Under the pieces are notes generated by a model. The model searched no databases, was not told where the DNA came from, and worked only from the letters and a program-made list of their open reading frames with translations. This document shows, in pieces, positions 1-6,709 of a stretch of 32,407 bases of DNA (position 1 is its first letter; each line of letters starts with the position of its first letter). The position numbers were made by a program, and so were the translations under genes. The stretch lies in NCBI GenBank assembly GCA_021108335.1, contig JAIORC010000407.1:1-32407 (forward strand). The letters are read 5' to 3'. The stretch comes from Phycisphaerae bacterium (GTDB lineage: Bacteria; Planctomycetota; Phycisphaerae; SM23-33).

Positions 1-1
1 G

Positions 2-55
2 CCGTTCGACCAGTTGATACTCCAAACCCTGCGGCAGGCCGGCGTGCTGGGGTAA
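2..55 (+). CDS. C-terminal end of an unidentified protein (partial)
   Basis: An open frame enters from the left edge and ends at a TAA at 53-55, encoding the last 17 residues PFDQLILQTLRQAGVLG. The codons suit a GC-rich gene and no later in-frame coding follows. The fragment is too short to name a family. The next gene lies on the same strand but is separated by a repeat element, so operon membership is uncertain. Confidence 0.5.
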   Translation, partial: PFDQLILQTLRQAGVLG

Positions 56-68
56 TTTCCGCGCGAGC

Positions 69-162
69 AATTTTCCGTGATATTGGGTGGCCCCCTGGGG
101 GAGGGATGCGAAACAACATGCTTCTGCAAGCAGAAGCATGGCACCCGACATCGAGTGAAATA
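69..162 (+). repeat. Double-hairpin intergenic element, copy 1 (most complete)
   Basis: The copy begins with an AATTTT...GGGTGGC end (69-91) and closes with the inverted GGCACCCGA...AAATA end (140-162). My hand alignment gives about 15 matches in 23 between the ends. Inside are a CCCCCTGGGGG palindrome (91-101), a short spacer, and a perfect hairpin with arms ATGCTTCTGC and GCAGAAGCAT (118-139). It has the layout of a miniature element with imperfect terminal inverted repeats. It fills the gap between the partial gene and the thioredoxin-fold gene. Confidence 0.8.
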
Positions 163-344
163 GATGGTGGGGTGCCGTGACGGGAGCGAAGCTTTCAGCC
201 ACGATGTCTGCTATTGCGTCAGTTTCGTAATATTTTGTGGCATGGGTTTGTAACCTGTGTTATAGACGCAGATTGAGAACATGTGTTACTCACGGATTCA
301 ACATCGACAGGGTGTGGGTTTGTACTTCAAACGCAAAGGAAGAC

Positions 345-1394
345 ATGATGAAAAAATTGGCGATTCTGGTAGTGGCGGTGGTGATGGTAGCCGGTGTGGA
401 AATGGCGTCGGGCGCAGCTCCGGGGTTTTTAAAATCCTATGCCAAAGCTCAGGCGCAGGCGAAAAAGGAAAACAAGCCCATCTATCTGCACTTTACCACT
501 AGTTGGTGCGGCTGGTGCAAGAAAATTGAAAACGACATCTACAAGAATCCCGCGGGCAAGAAGGCCCTGGTGGGTTTTGTCTGCGCGAGCCTGGATTGTA
601 CGACTCCTCGTGGCAAAGCCCCGACCGGCGAAGCTAAGATCAATATCGGTCTGATGAAAAAGTTTGGCGGAAGTGGGTATCCGTTTCTTGTAATAACGAC
701 GCCGGATGGGGTTTTGCTGGATAAATTCAGCGGGTACAGGCCCCTTGCCGAGTTCAAAAAAGTCCTCGCAAAGGCGGAAGCGAAGTTCAAAAAGTATCAG
801 GAATTCCAAGCCTACGCAGCCAAGGCGGATAAGAAAAGCCTGGAATACAACGTCAAGGCGTTGGAATTCTACAGTGAGATTGGTTCCTGGAGCAAGGCTG
901 CCCAGGCAGCGGCTGTCCTGAAGAAGCTTGACCCCAAGGGCGAGAAAGCCGATCCGGCCAAGGTTAATTTTGCTTTGTACGTACAGGCTGCCCAAGCCTC
1001 AAAAAAAGTCAGTCAAAAGAAAATGCGGGAACTTGAGCAGGCGGTAATCAAAGCCGACCCGGACAATAAAAAAGGTTACATGGAGAAGGTCTGTTGGGCC
1101 AAGGCTCTGATGTTGTTCCAAACCGCCCAACAAACCCGCAGCAAGCAGGGACAAAAAGTAATGCTCCAGCAGATAGCAGCGACGCTTACGGACCTCACGA
1201 AAAAGGCAAAGAAACTGAAATATGGCGAGAACGTTTATTCGCTGCTTGGTTTTGCCTACGCGAATCTCGATGAATTCGACAAAGCTACCGCCACATACGA
1301 GAAATTGCTGACAATGGTGCCCAAGGACAGCAAGCGAGCGAAGGACATCGCCAAGTCCCTGGAGAATCTGAAACAGGCAAAGGCGAAGCAATAG
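345..1394 (+). CDS. Secreted thioredoxin-fold protein with C-terminal helical repeats
   Basis: The start is ATG 345 (or 348) because AAGGA at 336-340 precedes it; the frame is open further upstream, but that part reads through non-coding repeat-like DNA. The 349-residue product opens with a Lys-Lys plus hydrophobic signal peptide ending near ASGAAPG. A thioredoxin fold follows, with the redox motif CGWC at residues 55-58 in the context FTTSWCGWCKK and a cis-proline motif GYPFLV. The C-terminal 200 residues are Ala/Lys-rich and TPR-like, for example YSLLGFAYANLDEFDKATATYEKLL. A role as a periplasmic disulfide reductase or oxidase on envelope proteins is inferred; the partner is unknown. Thirteen in-frame codons continue past the TAG stop to a TAA at 1431-1433. 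Confidence 0.85.
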   Translation: MMKKLAILVVAVVMVAGVEMASGAAPGFLKSYAKAQAQAKKENKPIYLHFTTSWCGWCKKIENDIYKNPAGKKALVGFVCASLDCTTPRGKAPTGEAKINIGLMKKFGGSGYPFLVITTPDGVLLDKFSGYRPLAEFKKVLAKAEAKFKKYQEFQAYAAKADKKSLEYNVKALEFYSEIGSWSKAAQAAAVLKKLDPKGEKADPAKVNFALYVQAAQASKKVSQKKMRELEQAVIKADPDNKKGYMEKVCWAKALMLFQTAQQTRSKQGQKVMLQQIAATLTDLTKKAKKLKYGENVYSLLGFAYANLDEFDKATATYEKLLTMVPKDSKRAKDIAKSLENLKQAKAKQ

Positions 1395-1441
1395 CAGAAA
1401 AACAAAGCCGCCGAAAAGGACAAATCAAAGTAAGGCGATTT

Positions 1442-2686
1442 TCAGGTTGTGTAATCGGCGTTGATTGCTATGTATTCCCGGCTTAGGTCGCAGGTCAGGG
1501 CGGTGAATTTGCCTTGTCCGAGTCCGAGGTTGCAGTCGATTTTCACTGTATCGCCGGCCATCAGGCTTGACGCCTTTTTTGCGGAGAATTTGCACCCCAT
1601 ACCGCGTGCGAAAACCTTTACGAACTCATCTTCGGCGTTTTGCCTACGGCTGGGCGGTTGTCCGCCGATGCGTATGGTGAGTTTCTCCGCGACGACTTTG
1701 GCTGCCGATTTGCCCAGAGCCATCGCTATTCTGCCCCAGTTGGGGTCAGCGCCGTGGACGGCGGTTTTTACCAGCGGGCTGTTGGCCACGGACTTGGCGG
1801 CGACTTCCGCTTCGGCGTCGGTTCTCGCCCCGCGAACGATAACTTCCACCAGACGGGTAGCTCCTTCGCCGTCGGCGACGACCGATCGGGCCAATTCTCC
1901 GCAGACTTCGGCGAGGGCGGCTGCGAATTTGCGATAGGCTGCCGTGCCGGGTTGAATGGTCTTATTTCCTGCCAGGCCGCTCGCCAAGACGGCTACCACG
2001 TCGGAGGTGCTCTGGTCGCTGTCGACGGTTATCGCGTTGAACGTGCCGGCGACGGCCTGCCGTAGGGCCTTTCGCAGAACCGTCGGGGCGATTTTCGCAT
2101 CGGTGGTAATCACCGCGATCATTGTCGCCATCGACGGGGCGATCATGCCCGAACCCTTGACGATACCGCCCAGCCGTACCTCCCGGCTGGCTATGCGAGT
2201 CTGCACGAATGCGGACTTGGCCCGCAGGTCGGTGGTGAGGATTGCCTCTGCGACGTCGCCGTCGTTCCGCAGGCTGAGGGTTGCCCCGGCGGCTGCGATG
2301 CCTTTTTTGACTTTCGCCATCGGCAGGGGGTGTCCGATTATGCCCGTCGAGGCGACCAGCACTTCCTGGGCTTCGGCGTCGAGGATTTTCGCCGTCAGAC
2401 CAGCCATCGTCTCGGTGTCTTTAAGCCCAGTCTTGCCGGTGCAGACGTTGCTGTTGCCCGCGTTAATCACCATGCCGCGAACCTTCCCGCAGCCTCGCGG
2501 TAAAATGTGGCGAATCCATTGGATCGGCGCGCCGGTGATCTGGTTGGACGTGGTAACCACTGCTGCCGACACTTCAGCCCGGCCTGCGATAATAGCTAGA
2601 TCTTTCTTGCCCGAAGGTTTAATCCCGCAGGCGGTCGCACCGGCGACAAAACCCTTCGGCAACGTAATATGACGTACAAAACTCAT
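1442..2686 (-). CDS. argJ: ArgJ, bifunctional glutamate N-acetyltransferase / ornithine acetyltransferase
   Basis: ArgJ moves the acetyl group from N-acetylornithine to glutamate, closing the cyclic arginine pathway; bifunctional members also use acetyl-CoA. The 414-residue length is typical. Visible family motifs are NAGNSNVCTG (75-84), the oxyanion-hole STGIIG around 113-118, and the autocleavage site KGSGMIAPSMATM, where Thr188 would be the nucleophile that splits the proenzyme into alpha and beta chains. The DSDQSTSD motif follows. The ATG at 2686 has GAGGA seven bases upstream. A consensus TATAAT lies at 2703-2698 on the minus strand, so transcription could begin only a few bases before the start codon. 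argC lies upstream on the same strand, separated by about 330 bp of repeats. Mono- versus bifunctionality cannot be read from the sequence. Confidence 0.96.
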   Translation of the reverse strand: MSFVRHITLPKGFVAGATACGIKPSGKKDLAIIAGRAEVSAAVVTTSNQITGAPIQWIRHILPRGCGKVRGMVINAGNSNVCTGKTGLKDTETMAGLTAKILDAEAQEVLVASTGIIGHPLPMAKVKKGIAAAGATLSLRNDGDVAEAILTTDLRAKSAFVQTRIASREVRLGGIVKGSGMIAPSMATMIAVITTDAKIAPTVLRKALRQAVAGTFNAITVDSDQSTSDVVAVLASGLAGNKTIQPGTAAYRKFAAALAEVCGELARSVVADGEGATRLVEVIVRGARTDAEAEVAAKSVANSPLVKTAVHGADPNWGRIAMALGKSAAKVVAEKLTIRIGGQPPSRRQNAEDEFVKVFARGMGCKFSAKKASSLMAGDTVKIDCNLGLGQGKFTALTCDLSREYIAINADYTT

Positions 2687-2697
2687 TGCTGTTCCTC

Positions 2698-2703
2698 ATT
2701 ATA
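2698..2703 (-). promoter_or_regulatory. Possible -10 box of argJ
   Basis: The minus strand reads TATAAT immediately before the argJ ribosome binding site, 11 bases from the start codon. No good -35 box is visible; that position falls in the CCCC-AA-GGGG hairpin of the neighbouring repeat. If real, the leader would be only a few bases long. Confidence 0.35.
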
Positions 2704-2715
2704 CTGTTTTCGCCA

Positions 2716-2816
2716 TTCATCCCCCAAGGGGCCACCCAACAATTACAATTTCTGCGCCATCCCTCATGGCGGGACGAAAAACACATGGTCCCCAGGGGAC
2801 CATGCCACCCAACAAC
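2716..2816 (-). repeat. Intergenic hairpin elements, copies 3a and 3c
   Basis: Read on the minus strand there are two GTTGGGTGGC ends. One is followed by a palindrome with arms ATGGTCCCC/GGGGACCAT (2785-2803), the other by CCCCTTGGGG and GATGAAT (2719-2731). The second is nearly identical to the copy at 18276-18302. A smaller inverted repeat, GCCAT...ATGGC, lies between them (2758-2770). Confidence 0.75.
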
Positions 2817-2828
2817 TATATATTTGCC

Positions 2829-2938
2829 GTAGGGTGGGTGCTCCCACCCACGTGGTTTTCACACGATTCTCAATTCCGTTGTTTCTGCCTGGTTCGCCGC
2901 GTGGGTGAACCTGCCTTCGGCAGAACCACCCACCCTAC
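2829..2938. repeat. Nested inverted repeat with two internal hairpins
   Basis: GTAGGGTGGGTG at 2829-2840 is perfectly inverted as CACCCACCCTAC at 2927-2938. Inside, GTGGGTG-CTCC-CACCCAC forms one hairpin (about 2835-2852), and 2901-2933 forms another with CTGCC-TTC-GGCAG at its tip. With copies 3a/3c and the tandem repeat it fills the argC-argJ gap of about 330 bp; I see no gene there. Confidence 0.75.
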
Positions 2939-2961
2939 ATGCCGTCCAGCGCGTTGTTTTT

Positions 2962-2989
2962 TAGTCATTAGACATTAGTCATTAGACAT
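2962..2989. repeat. Tandem duplication of a 14-bp unit
   Basis: TAGTCATTAGACAT occurs twice head to tail. It sits between the nested inverted repeat and the GTGGGTG hairpin that follows argC. Confidence 0.8.
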
Positions 2990-2990
2990 T

Positions 2991-3008
2991 GTGGGTGCTC
3001 CCACCCAC
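2991..3008 (-). terminator. Hairpin just after argC, possible weak terminator
   Basis: GTGGGTG-CTCC-CACCCAC lies eight bases beyond the argC stop. There is no proper T-run on the minus strand (only a short one near 2960), so it may be a transcript-stabilising hairpin, or a stem of the nearby repeat family, rather than an intrinsic terminator. Confidence 0.35.
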
Positions 3009-3015
3009 AGTTTTC

Positions 3016-4044
3016 CTAATACAATCCCATGTCTTCTTTGAGGCCGAACATGATGTTCATGTTCTGGATGGCTTGGGTGGACGCGCCCTTTAACAGGTTG
3101 TCAATGGCGGCGAATATCATCACCTTACCCTTGGCCAGCCGGGCGGTTACGTCGCAGAAATTCGTGTCGGCTACGTACTTCGTCGCCGGTATGACATCTG
3201 TCCGCACGCGGACGAACGGCTTGTCGGCGTAGGCAGCCTGCAGGGTCTCGATGAGTTTTTCTTCCGTCGCGCCGCCGGCGGGGTTGGCGTAGATGCTGCA
3301 CAACATGCCGCGATCCATCGGGCACAGGTGCGGCACGAACACCACGGCTGGTTCCTTGCCGCTGAGCGTCGCGAGCACCTGCTCCATTTCGGGCATGTGG
3401 CGATGGCTGGCGATTTTGTACGGCTCGAAGTTCTCGTTCCGTTCCGGGAAGTGTTGGGCCAGCGACGGCGAGCGGCCTGCCCCGGTAATCCCGCTTATCG
3501 CGTTGACGACGATGTCAGCCGGTTCGATCAGCCCGGCAGCCAGCAGCGGCGCGATCGCCAGAATCGCGCAAGTAGGGTAACAGCCGGGATTTGCCACGAG
3601 GTTCGCGCCGGCGATCTTGTCGGCGAAGAATTCCGGCAGGCCGTAGACTGCATCGGCCAGGCCGGCTGGGTCGGTGTGCGGGCAGTACCATTGCTCGTAC
3701 ACGGCGGCGTCGGCGAGCCGATAATCCGCGGACCAGTCGATAACACGCAGGCCGAGTGCTCGCAGGTCCGGCACGTAGCTCATGGCGACTTTGTGCGGTA
3801 CGCAGAGCATAGCCAGGTCGGCATTGCATTCGGCGACTGCCTGTGGGCTGTACGGCTGCTGGGTCAGGTTTGTCTGCCCGGACAGCATGGGGTGGATTTC
3901 GTCAATCGGGCCGATATTGCTCGAACCGAACAGCCCGACGACCTCGGCAGCCTCGTGCCGCTCCAGCCAACGCAAGGTCTCCAGACCCGTGTACCCGCTG
4001 CCGCCGATCAACACGATTCGAATTGGTTTTTCCGATGAATACAT
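3016..4044 (-). CDS. argC: ArgC, N-acetyl-gamma-glutamyl-phosphate reductase
   Basis: ArgC reduces N-acetylglutamyl phosphate to the semialdehyde with NADPH, the third step of arginine synthesis. The ATG at 4044 is preferred over the GTG at 4071 because AGAGGG sits about eight bases before it. The 342-residue product matches the usual length. It has an N-terminal Rossmann motif GGSGYTG (14-20), the catalytic cysteine in ANPGCYPT (Cys155), a likely catalytic histidine in SHRHMPE (His216), and the family motif VPHLCPMDRGM. It is transcribed towards argJ, so the two probably form one arginine unit interrupted by intergenic repeats. No other arg gene is in the window. Confidence 0.96.
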   Translation of the reverse strand: MYSSEKPIRIVLIGGSGYTGLETLRWLERHEAAEVVGLFGSSNIGPIDEIHPMLSGQTNLTQQPYSPQAVAECNADLAMLCVPHKVAMSYVPDLRALGLRVIDWSADYRLADAAVYEQWYCPHTDPAGLADAVYGLPEFFADKIAGANLVANPGCYPTCAILAIAPLLAAGLIEPADIVVNAISGITGAGRSPSLAQHFPERNENFEPYKIASHRHMPEMEQVLATLSGKEPAVVFVPHLCPMDRGMLCSIYANPAGGATEEKLIETLQAAYADKPFVRVRTDVIPATKYVADTNFCDVTARLAKGKVMIFAAIDNLLKGASTQAIQNMNIMFGLKEDMGLY

Positions 4045-4092
4045 AATGCCGCCCTCTTTACGATTACCCACTATTGTTCACTGTTCTCATGG

Positions 4093-4180
4093 CCGGGTGC
4101 CATGCTTCTGCTTGCAGAAGCATGCCTGTTACGGACTCCATCATGGCGACCCCTGCGGTGTCGCCATGCCACCCAACAAC
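4093..4180 (-). repeat. Double-hairpin intergenic element, copy 4
   Basis: The ends are CCGGGTGCC (4093-4101) and GCCACCCAACAAC (4168-4180). Hairpin 4102-4123 has arms ATGCTTCTGC/GCAGAAGCAT, and hairpin 4143-4167 has arms ATGGCGAC/GTCGCCAT. The region 4120-4146, read on the minus strand, matches 27714-27740 at 21 of 27 positions, and all six differences are transitions. The copy lies between the rpsI terminator and argC. Confidence 0.85.
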
Positions 4181-4206
4181 TTTTTTTCGATTGTTGACAC
4201 AAAATC

Positions 4207-4249
4207 GAAAAATAAAAAAAGCCCCAGCACCTTTCTCGGGCACCGGGGC
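4207..4249 (-). terminator. Rho-independent terminator of the rplM-rpsI operon
   Basis: On the minus strand a GC-rich stem from GCCCC to GGGGC (4249-4221, with internal G-T pairs) is followed directly by seven T and further T-rich sequence. It starts about 25 bases after the rpsI stop. Confidence 0.9.
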
Positions 4250-4274
4250 GTTGGTGTTTGTTGATCCAGGTGGC

Positions 4275-4781
4275 TTAACGCTTGGAGAACTGGAAGCGTT
4301 TGCGTGCTCCGGGCTGGCCGGGTTTCTTCCGTTCTTTCATGCGTGCGTCGCGGGTCATCAGGCCTTTGTCTCTGAGTTCCTGATCGACTTCCGGCATGTG
4401 CTTGGACAGCGCCCTTGCCAGACCCAGCAAGACAGCCCCGGCCTGTCCGGTCGAACCACCGCCGCCGACGTTTACAAAAACGTCGTAGCTGGCCATCATG
4501 CCCAGCGTCTTCAGCGGCGAAATAACGGCTTCCTGATCGCGAAGCTGCGTGAAGTAGGCGTTGGCCTCTCGCTTGTTGACCAGGAATTTGCCCGTGCCCG
4601 GTTTGATGCGAACCCGCGCGACCGAGGCTTTGCGTCGGCCCGTGCCCCAGATGTAGTGCGTACCTTCGGGCAGTGGCGGTGCGGTGCGGGTGGCCTCCTT
4701 GGGGGCAGGCTTATCGCTTTTTACTTCGGCGACTACTACTTCGTCGGCGGTTTCCTGGTTATTTTCGTTTGCCTCTGTCAT
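4275..4781 (-). CDS. rpsI: 30S ribosomal protein S9
   Basis: S9 binds the 30S head, and its C-terminal tail reaches the P-site tRNA. The conserved core begins at GTGRRKASVARVRI and runs through a Gly-rich VNVGGGGSTGQAGA to the terminal GARKRFQFSKR, whose final Lys-Arg is the tRNA-contacting end. The ATG at 4781 is chosen because AGGAAG lies seven bases upstream; the GTG at 4787 would leave no spacing. The 168-residue product carries an acidic, disordered N-terminal extension of about 45 residues absent from the short E. coli form. It is the second gene of a pair with rplM, 48 bases downstream of it. Confidence 0.97.
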   Translation of the reverse strand: MTEANENNQETADEVVVAEVKSDKPAPKEATRTAPPLPEGTHYIWGTGRRKASVARVRIKPGTGKFLVNKREANAYFTQLRDQEAVISPLKTLGMMASYDVFVNVGGGGSTGQAGAVLLGLARALSKHMPEVDQELRDKGLMTRDARMKERKKPGQPGARKRFQFSKR

Positions 4782-4829
4782 TCTCACTCTTCCTGATGAA
4801 ATTCCGAAAAATTCGTTAGCGTTCTGCTG

Positions 4830-5267
4830 TTACAGGCTCAGCGGTTCGGGCTGCTGTGCCTGGTGACTGTGTTCTGATCCGACGTAGACCTTCAATTTCT
4901 TGATCATGGCCCGGCCCAGCTTGGTTTTGGGCAGCATCCGCCGGACAGCCTCGGTAAGTACCCGCTCGGGGTGCTTTTCGAGCATCTTCGTAGCGGTAAT
5001 TTCCTTCTGGCCGGAAGGATAGCCGCTATAGCGGCGATAAATCCGCTGGTCGGATTTGTTTGCGCCGGTCATCACGATTTTCTCGGCATTGATTACGATA
5101 ACGAAATCGCCGGTGTCCACGTGTGGTGTGTACTCGGGGCGATGCTTGCCTTGGAGGATCACCGCCAGCTTGGTCGCCAGACGGCCTACTACCTGATCCG
5201 CGGCGTCTACCAGATGCCATTTGGCGTTCACTTCGCCCGTTTTTGCCATGTAAGTTTTTGTTGCCAT
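4830..5267 (-). CDS. rplM: 50S ribosomal protein L13
   Basis: L13 is an early-assembly protein of the 50S subunit. The 145-residue product shows WHLVDAADQVVGRLAT, the HVDTGDFVIVINAEKI core, the RRYSGYPSGQKE loop and VRRMLPKTKLGRAM. The C-terminus ends in a short Gln/Pro-rich tail. It is the first gene of the conserved rplM-rpsI operon. A strong promoter lies about 75 bases upstream. The start ATG has only a weak TGGAAAA ribosome binding site. Confidence 0.97.
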   Translation of the reverse strand: MATKTYMAKTGEVNAKWHLVDAADQVVGRLATKLAVILQGKHRPEYTPHVDTGDFVIVINAEKIVMTGANKSDQRIYRRYSGYPSGQKEITATKMLEKHPERVLTEAVRRMLPKTKLGRAMIKKLKVYVGSEHSHQAQQPEPLSL

Positions 5268-5343
5268 CAGTTTTTCCAGTTAAATCCGTTCCAAAATTCT
5301 GTTTGCCTTGAACTCAGGCTGCTTAAGCTATAAAGAGCCACAC

Positions 5344-5372
5344 ATTATGGAGATGTCGACAAATCCTGTCAA
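5344..5372 (-). promoter_or_regulatory. Sigma70-type promoter of rplM-rpsI
   Basis: On the minus strand TTGACA (5372-5367) and CATAAT (5349-5344) are separated by 17 bases: a perfect -35 and a 5/6 -10. The remainder of the 353-bp gap between rplM and the next gene contains only a hairpin at 5551-5570 and the ribosome binding site of the plus-strand gene. Confidence 0.8.
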
Positions 5373-5550
5373 GCCCATTTCGTCAATTTATGGATTTTTC
5401 TCAAAATGTTTTGCCAGGCCCGGCAGGCGGGGGCGTTAATCGGATTTTTCCCGTTTTGAAAAGTTATCCATTTTTCTGGATGTCTGCTTGACTTTTTCCG
5501 CGAACTGGCCAAACTTGGATATATAAGACAAAGGTGATTCCCGTTTTGGC

Positions 5551-5570
5551 AGATCAGCCTCGGCTGATCT
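5551..5570. repeat. Perfect hairpin in the leader of the CsgG/FlgO-like gene
   Basis: AGATCAGC-CTCG-GCTGATCT has eight paired bases and a four-base loop. It lies about 50 bases before the GTG start at 5621, so it would be in the leader if transcription begins upstream. No T-run follows, so it is not an intrinsic terminator. Confidence 0.6.
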
Positions 5571-5620
5571 CCAGGGGAACCCAAATATACCGGATATTTT
5601 TATCGCGAAGGAGTTTCGGA

Positions 5621-6598
5621 GTGAAACGTTCAATTCATATCTCGACGGTAGTGTTGCTGCTTTTTGGCGGCATGGTTTTTTTCTCCGGTTGCGGAGAAAA
5701 AAGAACCATCTCGATCAGCTACACCAGGCCGGCTGTTCAAAAAATTCCCGCTGACGTTCGCAAGATTGCCATAGTGCAGTTCGGCGCCAAGATAGGCACG
5801 GAGAAGAAGTGGGGCGAAATCGCCGCCGACGAACTTGCCTCGAAAATGAACGCCCTCAACGCCGAATTCCATCGCTATATCCTGTTTGATCGCAAACGGC
5901 TTGGCGTGTTGATGGACGAGCGGGACTTCCAGATGTCCATCACCGGCACGGATGAGGCTATCAAGCTTGGGAAAATCGCCAAAGTCGATGCCATGATCTA
6001 CGGAACTGTTACTGTTACCCATAAGGATTCCTTGAAAACGTACCAGAAATTCGATCCGATCGGGCGAACGATGGTATCGGCAACGCGCCTGTGGCGTACC
6101 GCCAGCGTTTCGGTCAATTTCACTATGGACGACATTCATACAACGCGGACACTTTCCAGCCGTAATATAACCCATGCGTTCGATTCCGAGAAAGACCGCG
6201 GCGGCTTCTCGATGTTCGGCGGGTCGGGCGGCAAGATCAAATCGACTGCCGTAATCTGCAACGAGTTGATCAACCGATGTGTTATGGAGTTCGTAGCCCG
6301 TATCAGCCCGCACTTTGTTACTTTCCGGGTACACCTGGAAAAAGGCAAGACCAAGGCGGTAAAGAATGGGAACAAGTATGCCTACGCCGGGGAATTCGCC
6401 GACGCCATAATGATGTACCGCAAAGGCCTGAACGAAAGGCCCGACGATTACGGGGCGATGTTCAACATGGGTGTGTGCTACGAGGCCCAGGCGAATCTGA
6501 AAGAAGCCCTGGAGTACTACAATCAGGCTCTGCAATACAAGACGGAAGACAAGTTCATAGTCGCTCGTCGCAGGGTACGATTGGAAGACCAGAAATAA
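5621..6598 (+). CDS. CsgG/LpoB/FlgO-like lipoprotein with TPR tail
   Basis: The GTG at 5621 is chosen because AAGGAG (5608-5613) lies seven bases upstream. The 325-residue product starts with a lipoprotein signal and lipobox FFSGC (Cys24), followed by Gly-Glu, which suggests outer-membrane sorting. Residues 46-150 carry an alpha/beta domain of the CsgG/LpoB/FlgO kind: RKIAIVQFGAK, then FDRKRLGVLMDERDF, then AKVDAMIYGTVTV. The last 70 residues form about two TPR units (AGEFADAIMMYRKGL, MGVCYEAQANLKEALEYYNQAL). CsgG forms the curli pore, LpoB activates PBP1b and FlgO supports flagella; which applies here cannot be read. Its neighbours are LPP20-like and FlgT-like proteins, which favours a FlgO-like role. 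Confidence 0.8.
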   Translation: MKRSIHISTVVLLLFGGMVFFSGCGEKRTISISYTRPAVQKIPADVRKIAIVQFGAKIGTEKKWGEIAADELASKMNALNAEFHRYILFDRKRLGVLMDERDFQMSITGTDEAIKLGKIAKVDAMIYGTVTVTHKDSLKTYQKFDPIGRTMVSATRLWRTASVSVNFTMDDIHTTRTLSSRNITHAFDSEKDRGGFSMFGGSGGKIKSTAVICNELINRCVMEFVARISPHFVTFRVHLEKGKTKAVKNGNKYAYAGEFADAIMMYRKGLNERPDDYGAMFNMGVCYEAQANLKEALEYYNQALQYKTEDKFIVARRRVRLEDQK

Positions 6599-6709
6599 TC
6601 GGCTGTGTCAGCCGGGAAACCAGTTGCCGGGGCGGGGCTGGCATTGATTGCGAAAAACAGACCAGTCGGGTTTTGTATCGCCCGGCGAAACCAGAGTAAG
6701 GAGTCGCAA

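Noticed and set aside
4143-4171. Short peptides MATPAVSPCHP read through the hairpin at several sites
   Set aside because: The same peptide occurs only because the ATGGCGAC hairpin is repeated; frames after it diverge at once and no ribosome binding site is present.
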